The translations under genes were made by a program, and so were the position numbers. A model generated the notes under the pieces. The model worked only from the letters and a program-made list of their open reading frames with translations. It ran no database searches and was not told the DNA's origin. Source: Hydractinia symbiolongicarpus (taxonomy: Eukaryota > Cnidaria > Hydrozoa > Anthoathecata > Hydractiniidae). From it: a stretch of 64,000 nucleotides of DNA. Shown here piece by piece: positions 10,681 through 24,087 of this stretch. The stretch spans positions 32,843,828 to 32,907,827 of the forward strand of contig NC_079876.1 of the NCBI RefSeq assembly GCF_029227915.1. The letters are read 5' to 3'. Every line of letters starts with the position of its first letter. Position 1 is the first letter of the stretch.

Positions 10681-13412
10681 GAATTTTCAACCAAGCCTGC
10701 AGTGCGTTTAAGTCCTTGCTACTTATCAGCTATTAGAATTTGATCATTCGCCATTACGGGCAGTGATTTATGCAAGCCATAGCTTCATAAACAAGTGACA
10801 TCTCAGTTATTTGCACAGAAGTCATTTTCTCCAAGGTTTGCATGGTTTTGTAAACTTTGCACCAATTGCGAGCCTATCTTCGCGCGCTTGCGTACAAACA
10901 AAAATTTTAGTACAGAAATTATACGTTAAGTCATTAAATAAAACGTGTTAAAATGTAATTTTTTTGTAACAAAAAGAACTGATTGCGGAAAGGTTTTTAG
11001 GCGTCGATTTTCCCTTGCTAAATATTGGTAATCTAAGCGTGTATGAACAATATTGTGACGAAAAAAATTCATGCTATTGCACAAGAATTTCTAAGGCGTG
11101 AAACAGATTTTCTTCGATGGAATTAACTTAACCCTATTCGGTCCGGGTTTTTCGAACATACTATGACCGGGCGGATTCCGCCCCCCCTCAATAACTTTTC
11201 ATAGGATTGTTCAAATTGAACCAAACTTGGCACACCTATAGTACGTCATAAAAGGAACAAAATGGCGGCAATAGATTTTTTCTTGCGTCAGCACATTTTC
11301 TGTGACGTCATCAGAAGCTTGAAAATTGTTAAAAATGCCACTATCTGCTTAAAATATAATTACTTTTGTTCTGGACCGAATTTTTACATTCTGTTTGAAG
11401 TTTCTGAAAGCTAAATAAAATGTTTTTAACATATCTTTCGGTTTTTACATGGATCGAATAAAAAATTGCCAAAAATTGCCCGAAAATCCGTTTTTTCCCG
11501 ATTTTTGGGTAAAATCCGACAAAATCGGGAAATCATATTAGTCACGTGTTAAAATTATTCAAAATAATTCTTCTTGACGAAACAAAGTTGTGTTGCAAGT
11601 TTCAAGTTCTGAGGATAATCCTAACAGTAGTTATAATAATTTCCCCTTTATAAGGACTTCATAGAGATTTTATGGGTAGTTTCGAGTAATGGCCAATATC
11701 AAAGCCTCTGAATGGTATGGGACCTAAACATTTAGCATGCAGGTGTCTAATAGATAAATGTTGAAACACAGTAAGTAACATAGCCATATAAGAAAGCAAT
11801 CAGGAGTTATTAAAAAAAAAACCGTCAGGGGGGGGCGGAATCCGCCCCCCCCCCCCCCCGGACCGAATAGGGTTAAGGTATGGCGAATAAAAAGCTTGTG
11901 TGATACGACCCTTCTCAACAGAATAATGTTTTGCGCTTATGTATACAATTGTCTTATCAATAACTACCTCATCTATCAAGCTGTTATCTAGAAATATGTA
12001 GGAAAAGGTTAAAATCATTTAAACTCGTGTACTTTAAAATCGTCTGTTCTACTGCGCACAGAGCACAAATATTAACAAAAAAATTTTCTTGGTGACAATG
12101 TATAGTCGAAAATAAATTGCTTTTCGTTTTATTTACTGGTTATTTGTTTATTTTCGGTTTAGTCAAATTTTTCCCACCTCGCATAACTCATTAGCGTAAA
12201 GGTCTATGGTGGTTACCTTCACTTCAGCAACAAGTTTAATCTCAATTGGCAATTGGTGAAACTGGTTCTGTTATATGCGTATTGTTTTGTAACAGAAAAT
12301 GCCACTATAATCACGCCTATATAATTAAAGCAGTACTATTTGTCGCTAAAAAATAACCATGTACGACAATATACTCACTAAATACACTTTAGAACACCAC
12401 CAACACATCCTACAAAATGATCAAACACAAACAACCGTTTTCATATAAAAAATATACCCGTGACATACAATTAAAGCGGATTAATTCATATTCGAAATCA
12501 CAACAAACAGCAGCACTTCCGAACCTGTTTACTCAATTTATACGACTTGCCCTAAACTGAGTTCAATTTTCGGTCATTATATATCAGAAAATTTTAATTG
12601 TCCTCCCCTATGTTTTTAATGCCGATTGTTTAAAAAACTTCCTTGCTGCTTCGGCCGCGTAGATTTTCTGCATTCTAGGAACTATAAAAATAAAATAGTA
12701 CTTAAATAAATCGCCGCTCGTATAATTGATTGCACAAAAGTACTTATGTTTTTTTCTCCTCAATCTGTTTTTAGTCCTTTTATTATTTTATTGCATGTTG
12801 CAACTGGTGTTAGCGTCAAGTTAAAAATTGTTAACTAGGCTTACGTGACATAGTGGAAAGAAAAATCTCTTCCCAGCAATAAAATTAATTGTAATTGAAT
12901 TACATTATGGGTATAAGTTTAATTTGTCTGGTCCCTCACCAAAAACATGTTATTATGTATCACAAGTCTGTTTTAAAAATGTTTGCTTTAGGAAATGTCC
13001 TTTGTATTAGGTTTCAATAGTAGAGCCTTGTCGCAAATAAAAGTATTGCTTTCTTTGTAGCTCACATTACAACAGATGTGTATGACAACGGCTCATGCGC
13101 AATCTTTCTCTTGATCATGTTAAAAAAAGTTTTGCGCCGTTCTCAAACGATATGTCATCGCCTGAGATGCACAATTTGATTTTTTGTGAGCAAAGTAAGA
13201 CTTATGCACACCACCACTTTCGCAATCAAATTTTATCAATACTAACCCTCACAGTCAATTGGTCTAGCGCTAACACACCACAAAACATCACGTCTGGCTG
13301 ACATAGCACAAGTTGTATGGCAGTCATGTATTAACCAAACAACACCACTTTTTAGAGAATATAGCGACGGCAAACAATTTTTATTTTCTTTAAAGTAAAA
13401 ATAACTGGACAT
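10681..13412. repeat. Macrosatellite block A, copy 2
   Basis: Second copy of block A, collinear with 1-1865 and 18001-19560 but longer, because of the 741-bp insert at 11132-11872 and a second insertion or expansion near 12930-13090. It keeps landmarks such as GGGCAGTGATTTATGCAAGC. Confidence 0.8.
11132..11872. mobile_element. piggyBac-type non-autonomous element (MITE)
   Basis: The element starts CCCTATTCGGTCCGGG and ends with its reverse complement, and it is flanked by TTAA at 11128-11131 and 11873-11876. Subterminal inverted copies of GGGCGGATTCCGCCCCCCC follow. The sister A blocks at about 420-445 and 18440-18460 have the uninterrupted site (CTTAAGG or CTTAAGA), so insertion at TTAA is directly visible. 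TTAA duplication and CCC-starting termini are hallmarks of the piggyBac superfamily. There is no transposase frame inside, so it depends on an autonomous partner elsewhere. Confidence 0.9.
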
Positions 13413-14424
13413 GGTAATCAAGCTCAACACACAGATGTCATGGAGACTGTAAAGAAGCAACACGAGTTATAACTTAAAATCGAGTTTACAGTTAATATCA
13501 GCTGAAGTGGAACAAATATGCGACTGTAATTGCACAATCTGAGAAACATATTACTTAATAAAAATGCGTAACTAGTTCATATTATTTTAAATTCAAAACA
13601 ATCCTGGCAAGGCATTGCATAATTATATTGTAACGACGTATTGGCGCGCTATCCGGTCATGACTAAATGAAACAATAACAAGTGATGTCATCGTTTTTCG
13701 ATCGTTATTCTTAGTAGCGGTGGTTGTAGTGTTGATACAGACACGATGTATGGTATCGTTTCTCACATAAAAATAGACATCTGCTATAAGTTTTGGCAGG
13801 TACATGCTAACATAATACATTGATTTAAAATATTGACAAACGTTTTAAGTAAAATCAGCCATTAAATTGTGTGGTGTTGGCAGCTTAGTCATCGCCTGAT
13901 GAGCTTACATCAAAAACCAAAAAAATATTTTTGCCTTAGTTTTTGGAAAACAGACCCTGAGGTATATATTAAGTGCGCGTTCCTAATATTTAGGAGAATT
14001 TAAAACTATTTCGCTTTTTTTTTTCTTCCACCACGTACTTTTTCCTAAACGTTTATAACCTGTAACTAAAAGAAGGTTTTTTTTATTTTTTATTTTTTTT
14101 CAGAAGGTACGAAAGGAATTAATAAACACCGCGGACTAAAAATGCATTTGAATCAATTTGAATCCTTGTGAACCGTCCAAATTAAGTAAGTAAGTTATGA
14201 CTTGACTCTTTCAGTAATCAGTCCTCCAGTTCCAGTTTCTGTATTTCATTTGATATTGCATGTAAAGCATCTGCTTTGTATGTGTGGCAAAGCTTAAATC
14301 TTCAATGCATTTCTCTAGAAATGAAAACAAGAGTTTCAACAAGGGATGACTTTACATTTTATGCGGATAGTTTCATATTGTTTTTGAAAATAGTGTGCAA
14401 ATCTCTACTTACTTTTAGCTTGAT
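13413..14424. other. Non-coding spacer between A and B1, copy 2
   Basis: No gene. It takes the place of the much longer 1866-6920 stretch in copy 1 but I see no clear similarity between them, so at least one of the two is a later insert. It includes poly-T tracts near 14015 and 14080. Confidence 0.5.
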
Positions 14425-15545
14425 ACTATTACACTAGAATTTATTACGCGCGCAATAAGTGTAATACCAGAAAGACGTTTATAGGCAATTTAGACCGCGG
14501 AAAGACATGGCGAATAAAAAGCTCGTGTGATACGGCCCTTTTTAACAAAATAATGCTTTTCCGCTGATGTATACAATTTCTTACAATTTCTTATCTGATT
14601 GGAATGGAGGCCTATTGCGTACAGCTCGGCAACATGTTTAATCTCAATTTGCTGCTTCTGGTAACAGCGTATATTTATTTGACGTCTATTGCTGTACATC
14701 TGTAAGCTAATTTAGAAACTGGGGCTCTTGTAGTCGAAAACGCCACTATAATTTGACCTATAATCATAGCAGCAGTAATTGTCGCCAAACTTAAACATCC
14801 GTTACAATAAACTTACCTTGCCACAAAAGACACTTATACAGCACACCACCAACACATCCCACAAACTTATCAAAAACAAACAACCGATTTAATCTCAACA
14901 ATGTCATAACCGTTGCATACAATTAAAGCGATAAAACATCACTAATTCATGCTCAATATTATAACGAACAGCAGCAGCAGTTTGTTTGTTTATTGCCTGT
15001 TTATTTATTTGTTTTCTACTGTATCTAAACAAATTGTTTTTTGTTTGCCTGTTTATTTTTTGTTTTCTACTGTATCTAAAAAGATGCCCTTAGAACTTTA
15101 AGTCATAGGTTGAATTTTATTATCAAACGTTTTACATATGTACGCATAAGTACGTTTGTATTTTTCATTTCCCAATCTATATTCAGTGCGCACAAGGTAA
15201 GTTTATTATTTCATTGCATGCAGTAACTTTTTCCCCTTTTTTGGTCTAGTCTCTCACTAAGAACGTGTTACACCTGAAATATTATCCAGCAAAAGGATTT
15301 AACTTTCCAGACTATTTATGCACTCGCCAATTTGCAATTGAATTTATCAATACTCACCCTCACAGTGAATAACTGGTGTAACGCGTCAACAAATGCACGT
15401 CCTTCCAACTATATCCAACCATTTAAGTCTATATATTTACCATGGTAATCAGAACCATGTACCGTTCCACCGACTGTGCATAGTACAAACTAAAGGAAGA
15501 AATTCAACCATTCCAATCTAAAAAATGTTCTTATAACTAACATGT
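14425..15545. repeat. Macrosatellite block B1, copy 2
   Basis: Second copy of B1, collinear with 6920-8194. A short internal duplication (CTGTTTATTTATTTGTTTTC type) is seen at about 14995-15080. Confidence 0.75.
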
Positions 15546-16430
15546 GTAAACTTTAGAACATGTGTAGCTACTTAATTTATAAATAACATGTTTTAGTCCC
15601 AAGAGAATCAAGACGGTTTGTATGCGTTTGTCAACTTCAATATTTTATGTGCGTGCAAATCTTTGCGCACCTGCGCACAAACAAAAGAATTAGTACAGGA
15701 ATTACACGCCAAGCGTTTCACTCCACACTCCTCTTTTTTACTCAACAATCTATATTCAGTGCGCACAAAGTTGCTTATTACTTCATTGTATGCAGCGACC
15801 AGCATTAGCATCCTTTTTTTGCTGCAGTGTTGTAATGATGTACTCATAATTTTTGACTAGGCTTGTGCTACATAGATAAAAAGAGTATTGTTTTCTGAGC
15901 CAGTTCTATGTTTAAAAATAGGAGGAGCGATATTTTCTTCGACGTCATGCGGACTTGCAAGTTAATTGTAATTGTATTACTGCATTTTATTAGTTTAATT
16001 GGCCTATTCTCTGACTAGAAACATGTTAGACCTGAAATATCATCTAGGAAAAGGACACTTACATACAGCGCGAATTCGCAATTGAATTTTCTCAATAATG
16101 ACCCTCACAGTAATAACTGATGTAACACGCCACCAAATGCACGTCCTTCCAACAATATCCAACAATTCAATCGATATATTTATCATAGCAAGCATAACCA
16201 TGTACCATTCCTCTCATTGCTATCACGCCACCAACTGTGCATAATAATTAACGGATGGAATTCAATCGTTTCAATCTAAACATTTACCATGACAGAAAAA
16301 CCGCGTATGTAATGTGGGCCTACTACTGGTGATAGTCATGGTCCTCAGTGGTTTCTTAGATAGTTTTGCAGCTGCATCTAGATTTCATTTGAATATTTTT
16401 CATTAGGCCGTGTTATATTAAGCACATCAA
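15546..16430. repeat. Macrosatellite block B2, copy 2
   Basis: Second copy of B2, collinear with 8249-9300, somewhat shorter. The opposed open frames at 15608-15860 are not preserved in copy 1. Confidence 0.75.
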
Positions 16431-18000
16431 TCTAAAGGTTAATTATTTACATGTCCAACAAAATCAAATGTGTTTAACAACTGTTAATTTTAAGGTTAAA
16501 GCCAAATCTAAGTACTTACCTCGCCATGCCTAAATCATTGCCGTATATTGCATATCTACCGCAATATTTAAATTCAAAATTTTAAAAGGAGGTCATAATA
16601 AAAAAAAATCAATCATTTTGATATTATGTACAAAAAAAACCAGCGCAAACGTGCCGAGCATGATAATAATGCAGCGTTTTATAATTTTCTGGACAGTTTA
16701 TAAACCGTGTATTTTATAAAAAATAGTGCTTTTTGGTTTCAGCCTTGCATGGTATGGCCTAAAGATATATAAGGCTTTAGTATATGACTAACCAAATTGC
16801 TGTTGATAATCACATGATACCAAACAAAACCATATACAACATGAATTATCAGAACTCACAATCCAACCTCGGCTCTTTGTCTCATTTTTTATAACTGGAC
16901 GGCAGAAAAATAGAAAAAGAATAGGAATCGAGATTCCTCACAGTCTCTATTGCTCTATATTTAAACCAGTTGAAAATATAAAAGGTTGTCTCCGGAGTGT
17001 TATAAACAATAGCAACAGAAAATTACTTTTTACAGTTTATATAAATTCTTCTTTAGGATGTAGTCGCTGTTTTTATAAGAATAGTGTGTTTTCGTTTTAG
17101 CCTCTATGTTCTTATATAAACGGCTCATTGCTTTGGATAGAAAAATGTTCAGTTTGTTTGACATGCAATAAAAAGGTAAAACTCTGATCAGTTTTGTGCA
17201 TCAAACAAATGTTTATACTTAGAACAAATAATCAAACTTCGACATATTCTTACGATGTTCTGAAAATCTGACAAATGCAGTTTATTCTTACAAAAAAGCG
17301 CTTCAAAGAAATATTTTATTTGTGATGTTATATCAACGTACGTTTTTCTCTTCTAAAAAAATAAATGTAACTAACAACACCAGCTTCGTTCGACATCAGC
17401 GAATTGCATTCTTATTCGAATCCGATAGACTTTCTATAAAACTAAGCAACCTCGGTCACATAATAAAAAAATGGCAGACATAGACCTCATGATGAGTCAT
17501 AAGAACGTGACTCGTGATTTGCATGTCGTGGACTTAATTACTTCCTCTCGCAAGGGAATTATTTTATAACTATCATTTTTATTCTTGTTAATGGGAATTT
17601 GAGACTGTTTTAGCGTTTTGTTATTTTCCCCAACGCATTTCTGTGCAAAATGTCTATAAGCAGTAAGTAAGAGAGTTTTTTTTATAAGTTTTTGTGATGA
17701 CTTACTATAACACGGCACATAGACCAACTGCGCCTTCAAAGTTTGATTTCAAGAAAATAAACATATTAACCGTAGGTGTTGGAATTTCAAATGAATATGT
17801 TGTTCTATGGAAGGTAATAATATTCTTTGTTATTAATTTTGTTCGAAAGGTTATAAGCCTAAATTTCTGGTATTCTGATGGAAACCGTTCTTATAACAAA
17901 TGCGAGTAAAATTTCAATGTGTAATTTGTGTTTAAATAAACATGTTTTAGTCCGATAAGAATTAAGATCAGTTGAAATATCTTGCACATCATATATTTGG
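16431..18000. repeat. Macrosatellite block C, copy 2
   Basis: Second copy of C, collinear with 9301-10680. It ends with the exon-like frame at about 17694-17813: FDFKKINILTVGVGIS, then a tryptophan and lysine at a GGTAATAATATTC donor-like site (17814). Confidence 0.75.
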
Positions 18001-19560
18001 CGTCAGAAGCGTATTTTCAACCAAGCCTGCAGTAAGCATTTAATTCCTTGCTACTTATCAGCTATTAGAATTTGATCATTCGCCATTACGGGCAGTGATT
18101 TATGCAAGCCATAGCTTCATAAATAAGTGACATCTCAGCTATTTGCACAGAAGTCATTTTCTCCAAGGTTTGCATGATTTTTAAAATTTCCACCAATATA
18201 ATATCATTGCTAGCTCGCGCCCTTGCGTACAAACAACAATTTTAGTACAGAAATCATACGTTAGGCCATTAAATAAAACCTTGTTAAAATGTGTTTTTTT
18301 CAAAGAAAAAGAACTGATCGCGGAAAGGTGTTTTAAGCGTCGATTTTTCCTTGCTATTTATTGGTAATTTAAGCGTGGAAGAAATAAGTTCATGCTATTG
18401 CACAAGAATTTCTAACGCGTGAAACAGATTTTCTTCAATGTAATTACACTTAAGATATGGCGAATAAAAAGCCTGTCTAATAGGACGCTTCTCAACAGAA
18501 TAATGTTTTTACGCCTATGTATACAATTTCTTATCAATAACTACCGCATCTATCAAGCTATCATCTGGGAATATGTAGGAAAAGATAGCATGGTTAAAAT
18601 CAATTGAAATCGTGTACTTTAAAATGGTGTGCTCTACTGCGCACAGAGCAAAATTATTAACATAAAATTTTTCTTGGTGACAATGTATAAGCGAAAATAA
18701 ATTGGTGTCCGTTTGATTTACTGGGCATTTGTTTATTTTTGTTTTAGTCAAACTTATTCACACCTAGCATAACTGATTAGTGTAAAGCTCTATGCTGGTT
18801 GCCTTCACTTCAGCAACAAGTTAAAATAATTCTGTTAGCGTATTCTTATTTGTAATAGAAAACGCAACTATAATCACGCCTATATGATTAAAGCAGTACT
18901 AATTGTTGAAAAAAATAACCATGTATGATGAAATACTCACTCAATACACTTCAGAACACCACCAACACATCCTACAAACTGATCAAACACAAACAACCGT
19001 TTTGATATAAAAATGTGACCGTGACATACAATTAAAGCGGATTATATCATATCCGATATCAAAACGAACCTATTTTTTCTATTTTTAGTCCTTTTATTAT
19101 TTTATTGCATGTTGCAACCGGTGTTAGCGTCAAATTAAAAATTGTTAACTAGGCTTATGCGACATAGTGGAAAAAAATCTCTTCCCAGTGAGTTCAATGT
19201 TTAAAGAAAGAAGCAGGTGATATACTATGCTCTTGACTATGTATCACTAGATGAGCCTTGTCGCAAATAAAAGTATTGCTTTCTTTGTTGACAACTGCTC
19301 ATGCGCTATCTTTCTCTTGATCATGTTAAAAAACGTTTTGCGCCGTTCTCAAACGATACGTACACCGCCACTTGCGCAATCGAATTTAATCAATACTAAC
19401 CCTCACAGTCCATTGGACTAGCCCTAACGCGCCACAAAATCCACGTTCTTCCAACTAACCGAATAAAACCAACTGTTCCAGTCTATATACAATGGCAAAC
19501 ATAACCACGTGCCGATTCTCTCATTGCCAACACACCACCTGTTTTTATTTCCTAATTCAA
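18001..19560. repeat. Macrosatellite block A, copy 3
   Basis: Third A block, starting with the junction motif TATTTTCAACCAAGCCTGCA. It shows the empty TTAA site near 18450. Its right end drifts into a B-like tail (CACGTTCTTCCAACTAACC) and the array stops near 19560. Confidence 0.75.
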
Positions 19561-21530
19561 GGATTCTTTATTTAAATCATTTATTTTTTTACTTTTGGGT
19601 AATAATCACTTAATAAAACATACAGAAGGATTCTGCTTGATAAAAAAACTTATGTTATAAGATTGTGGCTCAAAGATTTCACGATGTAAATGTTAGCAAC
19701 CTCAGCCATTATTTTTTTCCATTTTCCTGCAATTTAAATGTTTCAAAAAAGTTTGAAATGTGACTGCTCAGTCAAAACACTTTAACTAAAAATAATGACG
19801 TCATCAAAAGTAATGTCAAATTGTAGATGTAATGAAAAACAATGACTACAGACATGCCTCCTTTTTGGTTGCATAAAAAATTCTGATTCAAACTTTAAAG
19901 AGAGGACATTAGAATATGCTACACGAATTTACTTGGGCGCCAAAGAAAGTTCAGTAAAGATAGGGTATTATATAAATGCAGAACATCTTTCTGAAGATTT
20001 CAGCTATTTTATATAACTAACTTACTTCTACTTCCCTTTTCTCTCGTCTCAACATCTCCTCAAAACATCTCCTCAATCTCCTGGAATTTAAAACAACAAA
20101 AACCGCTATCAATAAAATTTAAAAATTTAGCTATCAATAAAAATGGGAAACTGTAAACATTAATATATATTTGACAAGATACATATTTTTGTACAGCTTT
20201 AGCGAATACTGATTACAAAAAAATGATGGGCACTCACCAAAACTAAGAGTAACAAATTGCCACCTACGTCATGCAACTATGACCTACCGTAATAATCCGA
20301 ACAAGCGCCCTGGGCATTTATTGAATTTTTGGATTTTTTGCATGGGCACTTAAACGAGGGGGTGCTTAAAAAATGCTGAGCGCTTATAAATTTTTCCTAA
20401 TTTTGTACAAATTACAAAGACAACGGTGATTGTAAATATTTTTTTTTTCTGAAAAATAAAACTGAACAAAAGATGTCTTTCTAGGGTTCTCAATATAATA
20501 AAGTAAAAATTTTTAAATAAGCGCCCAGTTTCTCAGAGTATTTTTCGATTAAGCGCCGATTAGATCGGCGCCTATTTGAGGGGGGCTTAATAAGTGCTGG
20601 GCGGTTAATGAACTTTAAGGAAATTACCTGGGCTGGATTACCTGTCACACATTGATATTTTGCTTACTTTTCTGAACTTTATATAGCTTTAAATCTTGTA
20701 AAACAAAACGTTTTCATGAACTTTAGGGTGCTATTTGATTTAAATTACTTTTTGTTTGTCACATTAGTGTGATTATGAAAGCAATTACACAAATATTATA
20801 CAAATCTCATTTTCAGCCATATTTCTAAATTGAAGACTAATGCTAACATAAAATAAGTTGTTACTTAAGACCTTGTCAAAACTGGTGGTACGTTTCATGC
20901 CCAATTAACAACTTAAGAAATTACAGTGATGGTATGCTACTTTATCTTTCCATAAGGGGTGCAATTTCAGAAATTGTACTCTCAATGAGCGAAACTATGT
21001 AATAATTTGAACCCTAATAGGTGCCGTTTTAAAAGTACCAGAAGTTCATTCCATTCTCACAGCAATTTGGTCCCTGTCTCATTTAGATTTCCTGTTTTTT
21101 TAATTTTACTCAATAAGGAGAATGATGAGTAGTCGTTGAATAGGTACCCAATTAAGAAGGTTGACCAATGCTTAAATAGGACCTAATCCATTGTTAACTA
21201 TTTTCAGCAGATACTTGAAGTTTAATTGTTTACATGTGGTCGGTTATAAAATTCTTGTAACCATTGATGCGCATTCTAAAACACAAGAAAAAAAAGTATT
21301 TGTTATAATAAGCGGTTAGATGTTACATACATGAATGTGTATCTAATTCACAGTCAGTTTACATTACGTGGTACTTACCGCTATCCACAAAACATGTCAT
21401 CTGGACAATCTCTTTTATAATAACCATATTTTGTCTGCGTGTCCGCGAAAGCCGTAACGGAAACACGAAATTTTTAAAATACGCACCAATACCAAATGCG
21501 ATATATTTTGTCCACTTTGTTGCGACGGGT
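19561..21530. other. Non-coding; one GCGCC-rich repeat
   Basis: No gene seen. At about 20283-20625 there is a dispersed-repeat-like stretch with several copies of the words AAGCGCC and GCTGGGCG, a small perfect stem (GCGCCGA, loop TTAGA, TCGGCGC at about 20554-20572), and two related direct segments around CTTAAACGAGGGGGTGCTTA and TTGAGGGGGGCTTAATAAG. I cannot assign a family. Confidence 0.45.
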
Positions 21531-21595
21531 AAATTTAAAGGACGGGCGAACCCGTGGATATTTCCACGGGCTAGCGACTTTAACCCTATATTAAA
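21531..21595. repeat. Helitron-like terminal hairpin motif
   Basis: CCCGTGGA-TATT-TCCACGGG forms an 8-bp stem at 21551-21570, preceded by GACGGGCGAA and followed at once by CTAG. The inverse of this whole motif occurs at 61415-61460 next to the satellite. A short GC-rich hairpin next to CTRR resembles Helitron 3' ends, but canonical Helitrons keep about 10 bp between hairpin and CTRR, so the class is only a suggestion. Confidence 0.45.
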
Positions 21596-22060
21596 CCAAA
21601 AGAAAAAGTTAGATCAACAAAAAAAACATATTGTGACATATTCAATCTGTAAAAACAATACATACGGAACAATGTATGGTTCAACTGCAGTAAACTTCCA
21701 TGCATCAAGAGTTACAGTCCAAAAAACCTATATCAAGAAGTTGGATGTTAATACTGTTAAATGTTTTGTAAACCTCAAATCGTAATATTTCCTTTCTATG
21801 TTAAAACAATCTTTAAAGAGTAGCGCCGTTTTGGCAAAACATTTATGCCATTCACAGGATTGAATATTTGATAATATTATGATGAGTAGGAATTGGAAGT
21901 GCCTTGAGTGTTTTAATTTGTGTTCTCCAAAAAACTAGAATTATTTCATTCAGTTATCTCTTTATTTTAAATAACCTTATTATAACAATACATGAATAGT
22001 AGCATAAAAGGCATACTTATAAAAAGCAGAAAGTACTATAAACCACCTGAAATGCCCTTG
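21596..22060. other. Non-coding
   Basis: No gene or repeat that I can support in this stretch. Confidence 0.4.
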
Positions 22061-22232
22061 CCAACAACAACATGCAACAACATGCAACAACATACAACAA
22101 CAACATGCAACAACAACATGCAACAACATACAACAACAACAACAACAACAACAACATGCAACAACAACATGCAACAACAACATGCAACAACAACAAAAAC
22201 AACAACATGCCAACAACAACATGCATCAAAGA
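22061..22232. repeat. AAC-rich microsatellite with CAACATG units
   Basis: Mixture of (CAA)n and CAACATG/CAACAACATG units. The open frames on both strands here are repeat artefacts. Confidence 0.9.
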
Positions 22233-22374
22233 TCCAAATGAGAACAAAAATGTGGAGGAACGGAATTAAAAATCTAACATTATTGTGATTGACAAAAAAA
22301 ATTGTAATTTTCCTTCCATTTTGTTTTAAATACCGTACATGGTAGCCTACATGGTAGAAAAAAAATAAGACCCG

Positions 22375-22560
22375 ATTTTTCGTTTCTTAGTCGCATTTTT
22401 TTTGCAAAAAAACCCCAGATTATCGGGCAATTTAATTTCTCGGTTTTTTGTGCATTTTAATTTCGCGGTTGAGCTCTAAATGCATTTTTCGCGGCATTTT
22501 AATTTCGCGTTTTTTTGGTTCCCAGTAAGAAACCGCGAAATTTTCATGCAATAAAGTACA
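22375..22560. repeat. CGCGAAAT-type dispersed repeat
   Basis: Contains several copies of TTTAATTTCGCGGTT or its complement, including AAACCGCGAAATTTTCATGC at the right side, giving inverted similarity between the ends. It looks like a small MITE-like repeat; no target duplication was identified. Confidence 0.35.
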
Positions 22561-23056
22561 TTTGTATTAGAGATAGTAGACCTTTTGTTTTTTAGTAACG
22601 CATTGACAAAAGTACTTGTATTGGTAGTGACTCTTGTGGGACAATTTAAAAGTTGTGGAAATCCCTAAAACACGTACAATATCTTTGATTTTACTGATAA
22701 ATGTCAACCACAGTTTACAAGTTTAAAGAAACTTGTTGTTAACTTGATTCATAAAAAGGGAAATTTGGTTGGTTAATGAAAAAAGACTTAAAAAAGTTAA
22801 CGTAGAACAAAAGAACTGGGCAGTCACCAGTCCAGTGAACATAAAAGTAACATACATGTAGACAAATGTAAACACATGCTAAAATTGGAACAACTACAAA
22901 AAAATAACGTAGCCGTAACCTTATTTACATGCCCCTTCACGAAACTCAATTCACCATTTCCAAGACAACTATATATAAATAGTGAACTTAAAAGTGTTAA
23001 AAATTAAAAAAAATATAATATTTTTTTTAACATAAATATTTATAATTACAAACTTA
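22561..23056. other. Non-coding flank of the CACTA element
   Basis: No gene seen. Confidence 0.4.
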
Positions 23057-23340
23057 CACTGAGAAATTTCATTGAGTCATACTGACTAGGTTCAGGTAGT
23101 CATTACTGAAATACGACCTATGATAGTCAAAAAGTGGTCATTGTGACTACCTTAACGTAGTCACTGCACGTTGAGAAAAAATGACTCCCTTCAACGTAGT
23201 CATTTTGACTACATTAGATAGTCAATAAAGTTAGTCGAAGAAAGACTACCTTTATATCGTCATTACTTACTACCTAATGGTCGTCAAAGGTAGTCATTTT
23301 GACTACATTAGATAGTCAATAAAGTTAGTCGAAGAAAGCT
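23057..23340. repeat. Left TIR and subterminal repeats of the CACTA element
   Basis: After CACTGAGA come repeated AGTCAT/GACTAC words. A unit beginning GTAGTCATTTTGACTACATT and running to GTCGAAGAAAG occurs twice, at about 23198 and 23291. GTAGTCATTTTGACTAC is itself palindromic. In CACTA elements such subterminal words bind the element-encoded protein. Confidence 0.75.
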
Positions 23341-23998
23341 GAAAATTTATTTTATTATTATTTATTTATTTTTTTTTTTTGGGGGGGATTTGGGATTTTA
23401 ACCTCCTAGATTGGTATAAAAGCATAGCATAAATCTAAAAATTTTGGAGGGGACATGCGCCCCCTCGCCCAGTAGGCCGCTACGACCTTAACCGCAGCGC
23501 AAGTTTTGCGAAGCTAATTTATTTGTTCACTGAAAAAGAAGGGTCATTCCACAAACAGGCCGCATCACAAGGGTTAACTGCGAATTTTGAAAATTAAAAA
23601 TGCCCATTTAACCATCTGAACGTGATGTTTGGTTGAAACTTCGTCCAATACTCTGAGCACTCTGAACTCTCAACTAGTTCTCCGTTAGTATACATATATT
23701 AGTACATATATATTGATATCGGGCGTTTATAAAATTTCCGCACTAACTTGTGAGCGTTTGGCCTCAAGATACTCTCAAAATAACACTGGGGCCATTTCTT
23801 GTGCACTGAAAGAAAAAGGGCCGGGGATGAAGTTTTCCCGGTAATTCGAACAATGGCGCACGCTATTCATTGGATGAAATTAGCATGTGACAACTCGTTT
23901 TCCCAATATAGTTTTGATTGATTGCAAAGATAGATCAAAATAAGCGAGACAAAACAATAATCAAATTTTGCCGGGATTTTTCTGCAAAAATGTCAACC

Positions 23999-24087
23999 TC
24001 GTCCCCAGGACCTGATAGGCTTTTCATATTTAGACGGCCTGAACAAGGCTGTTCAAATAAAAAAAGCCTAACAGGTCCTGGGGACGA
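23999..24087. repeat. Inverted repeat, 26-bp arms
   Basis: Left arm 23999-24024 (TCGTCCCCAGGACCTGATAG...) and right arm 24062-24087 are reverse complements with one mismatch, around a 37-bp centre. The open frames on both strands here (about 23918-24193) include the arms, so they are more likely a tiny fold-back element than an exon. An upstream exon of the transposase cannot be excluded. Confidence 0.7.

Noticed and set aside
11724-12018. Gly-rich minus-strand frames
   Set aside because: Come from the G/C run at the end of the piggyBac-type element.
21980-22288. Overlapping frames rich in Thr/Asn/Gln or Cys/Leu/Val
   Set aside because: Read-through of a (CAA)n/CAACATG microsatellite in several frames.
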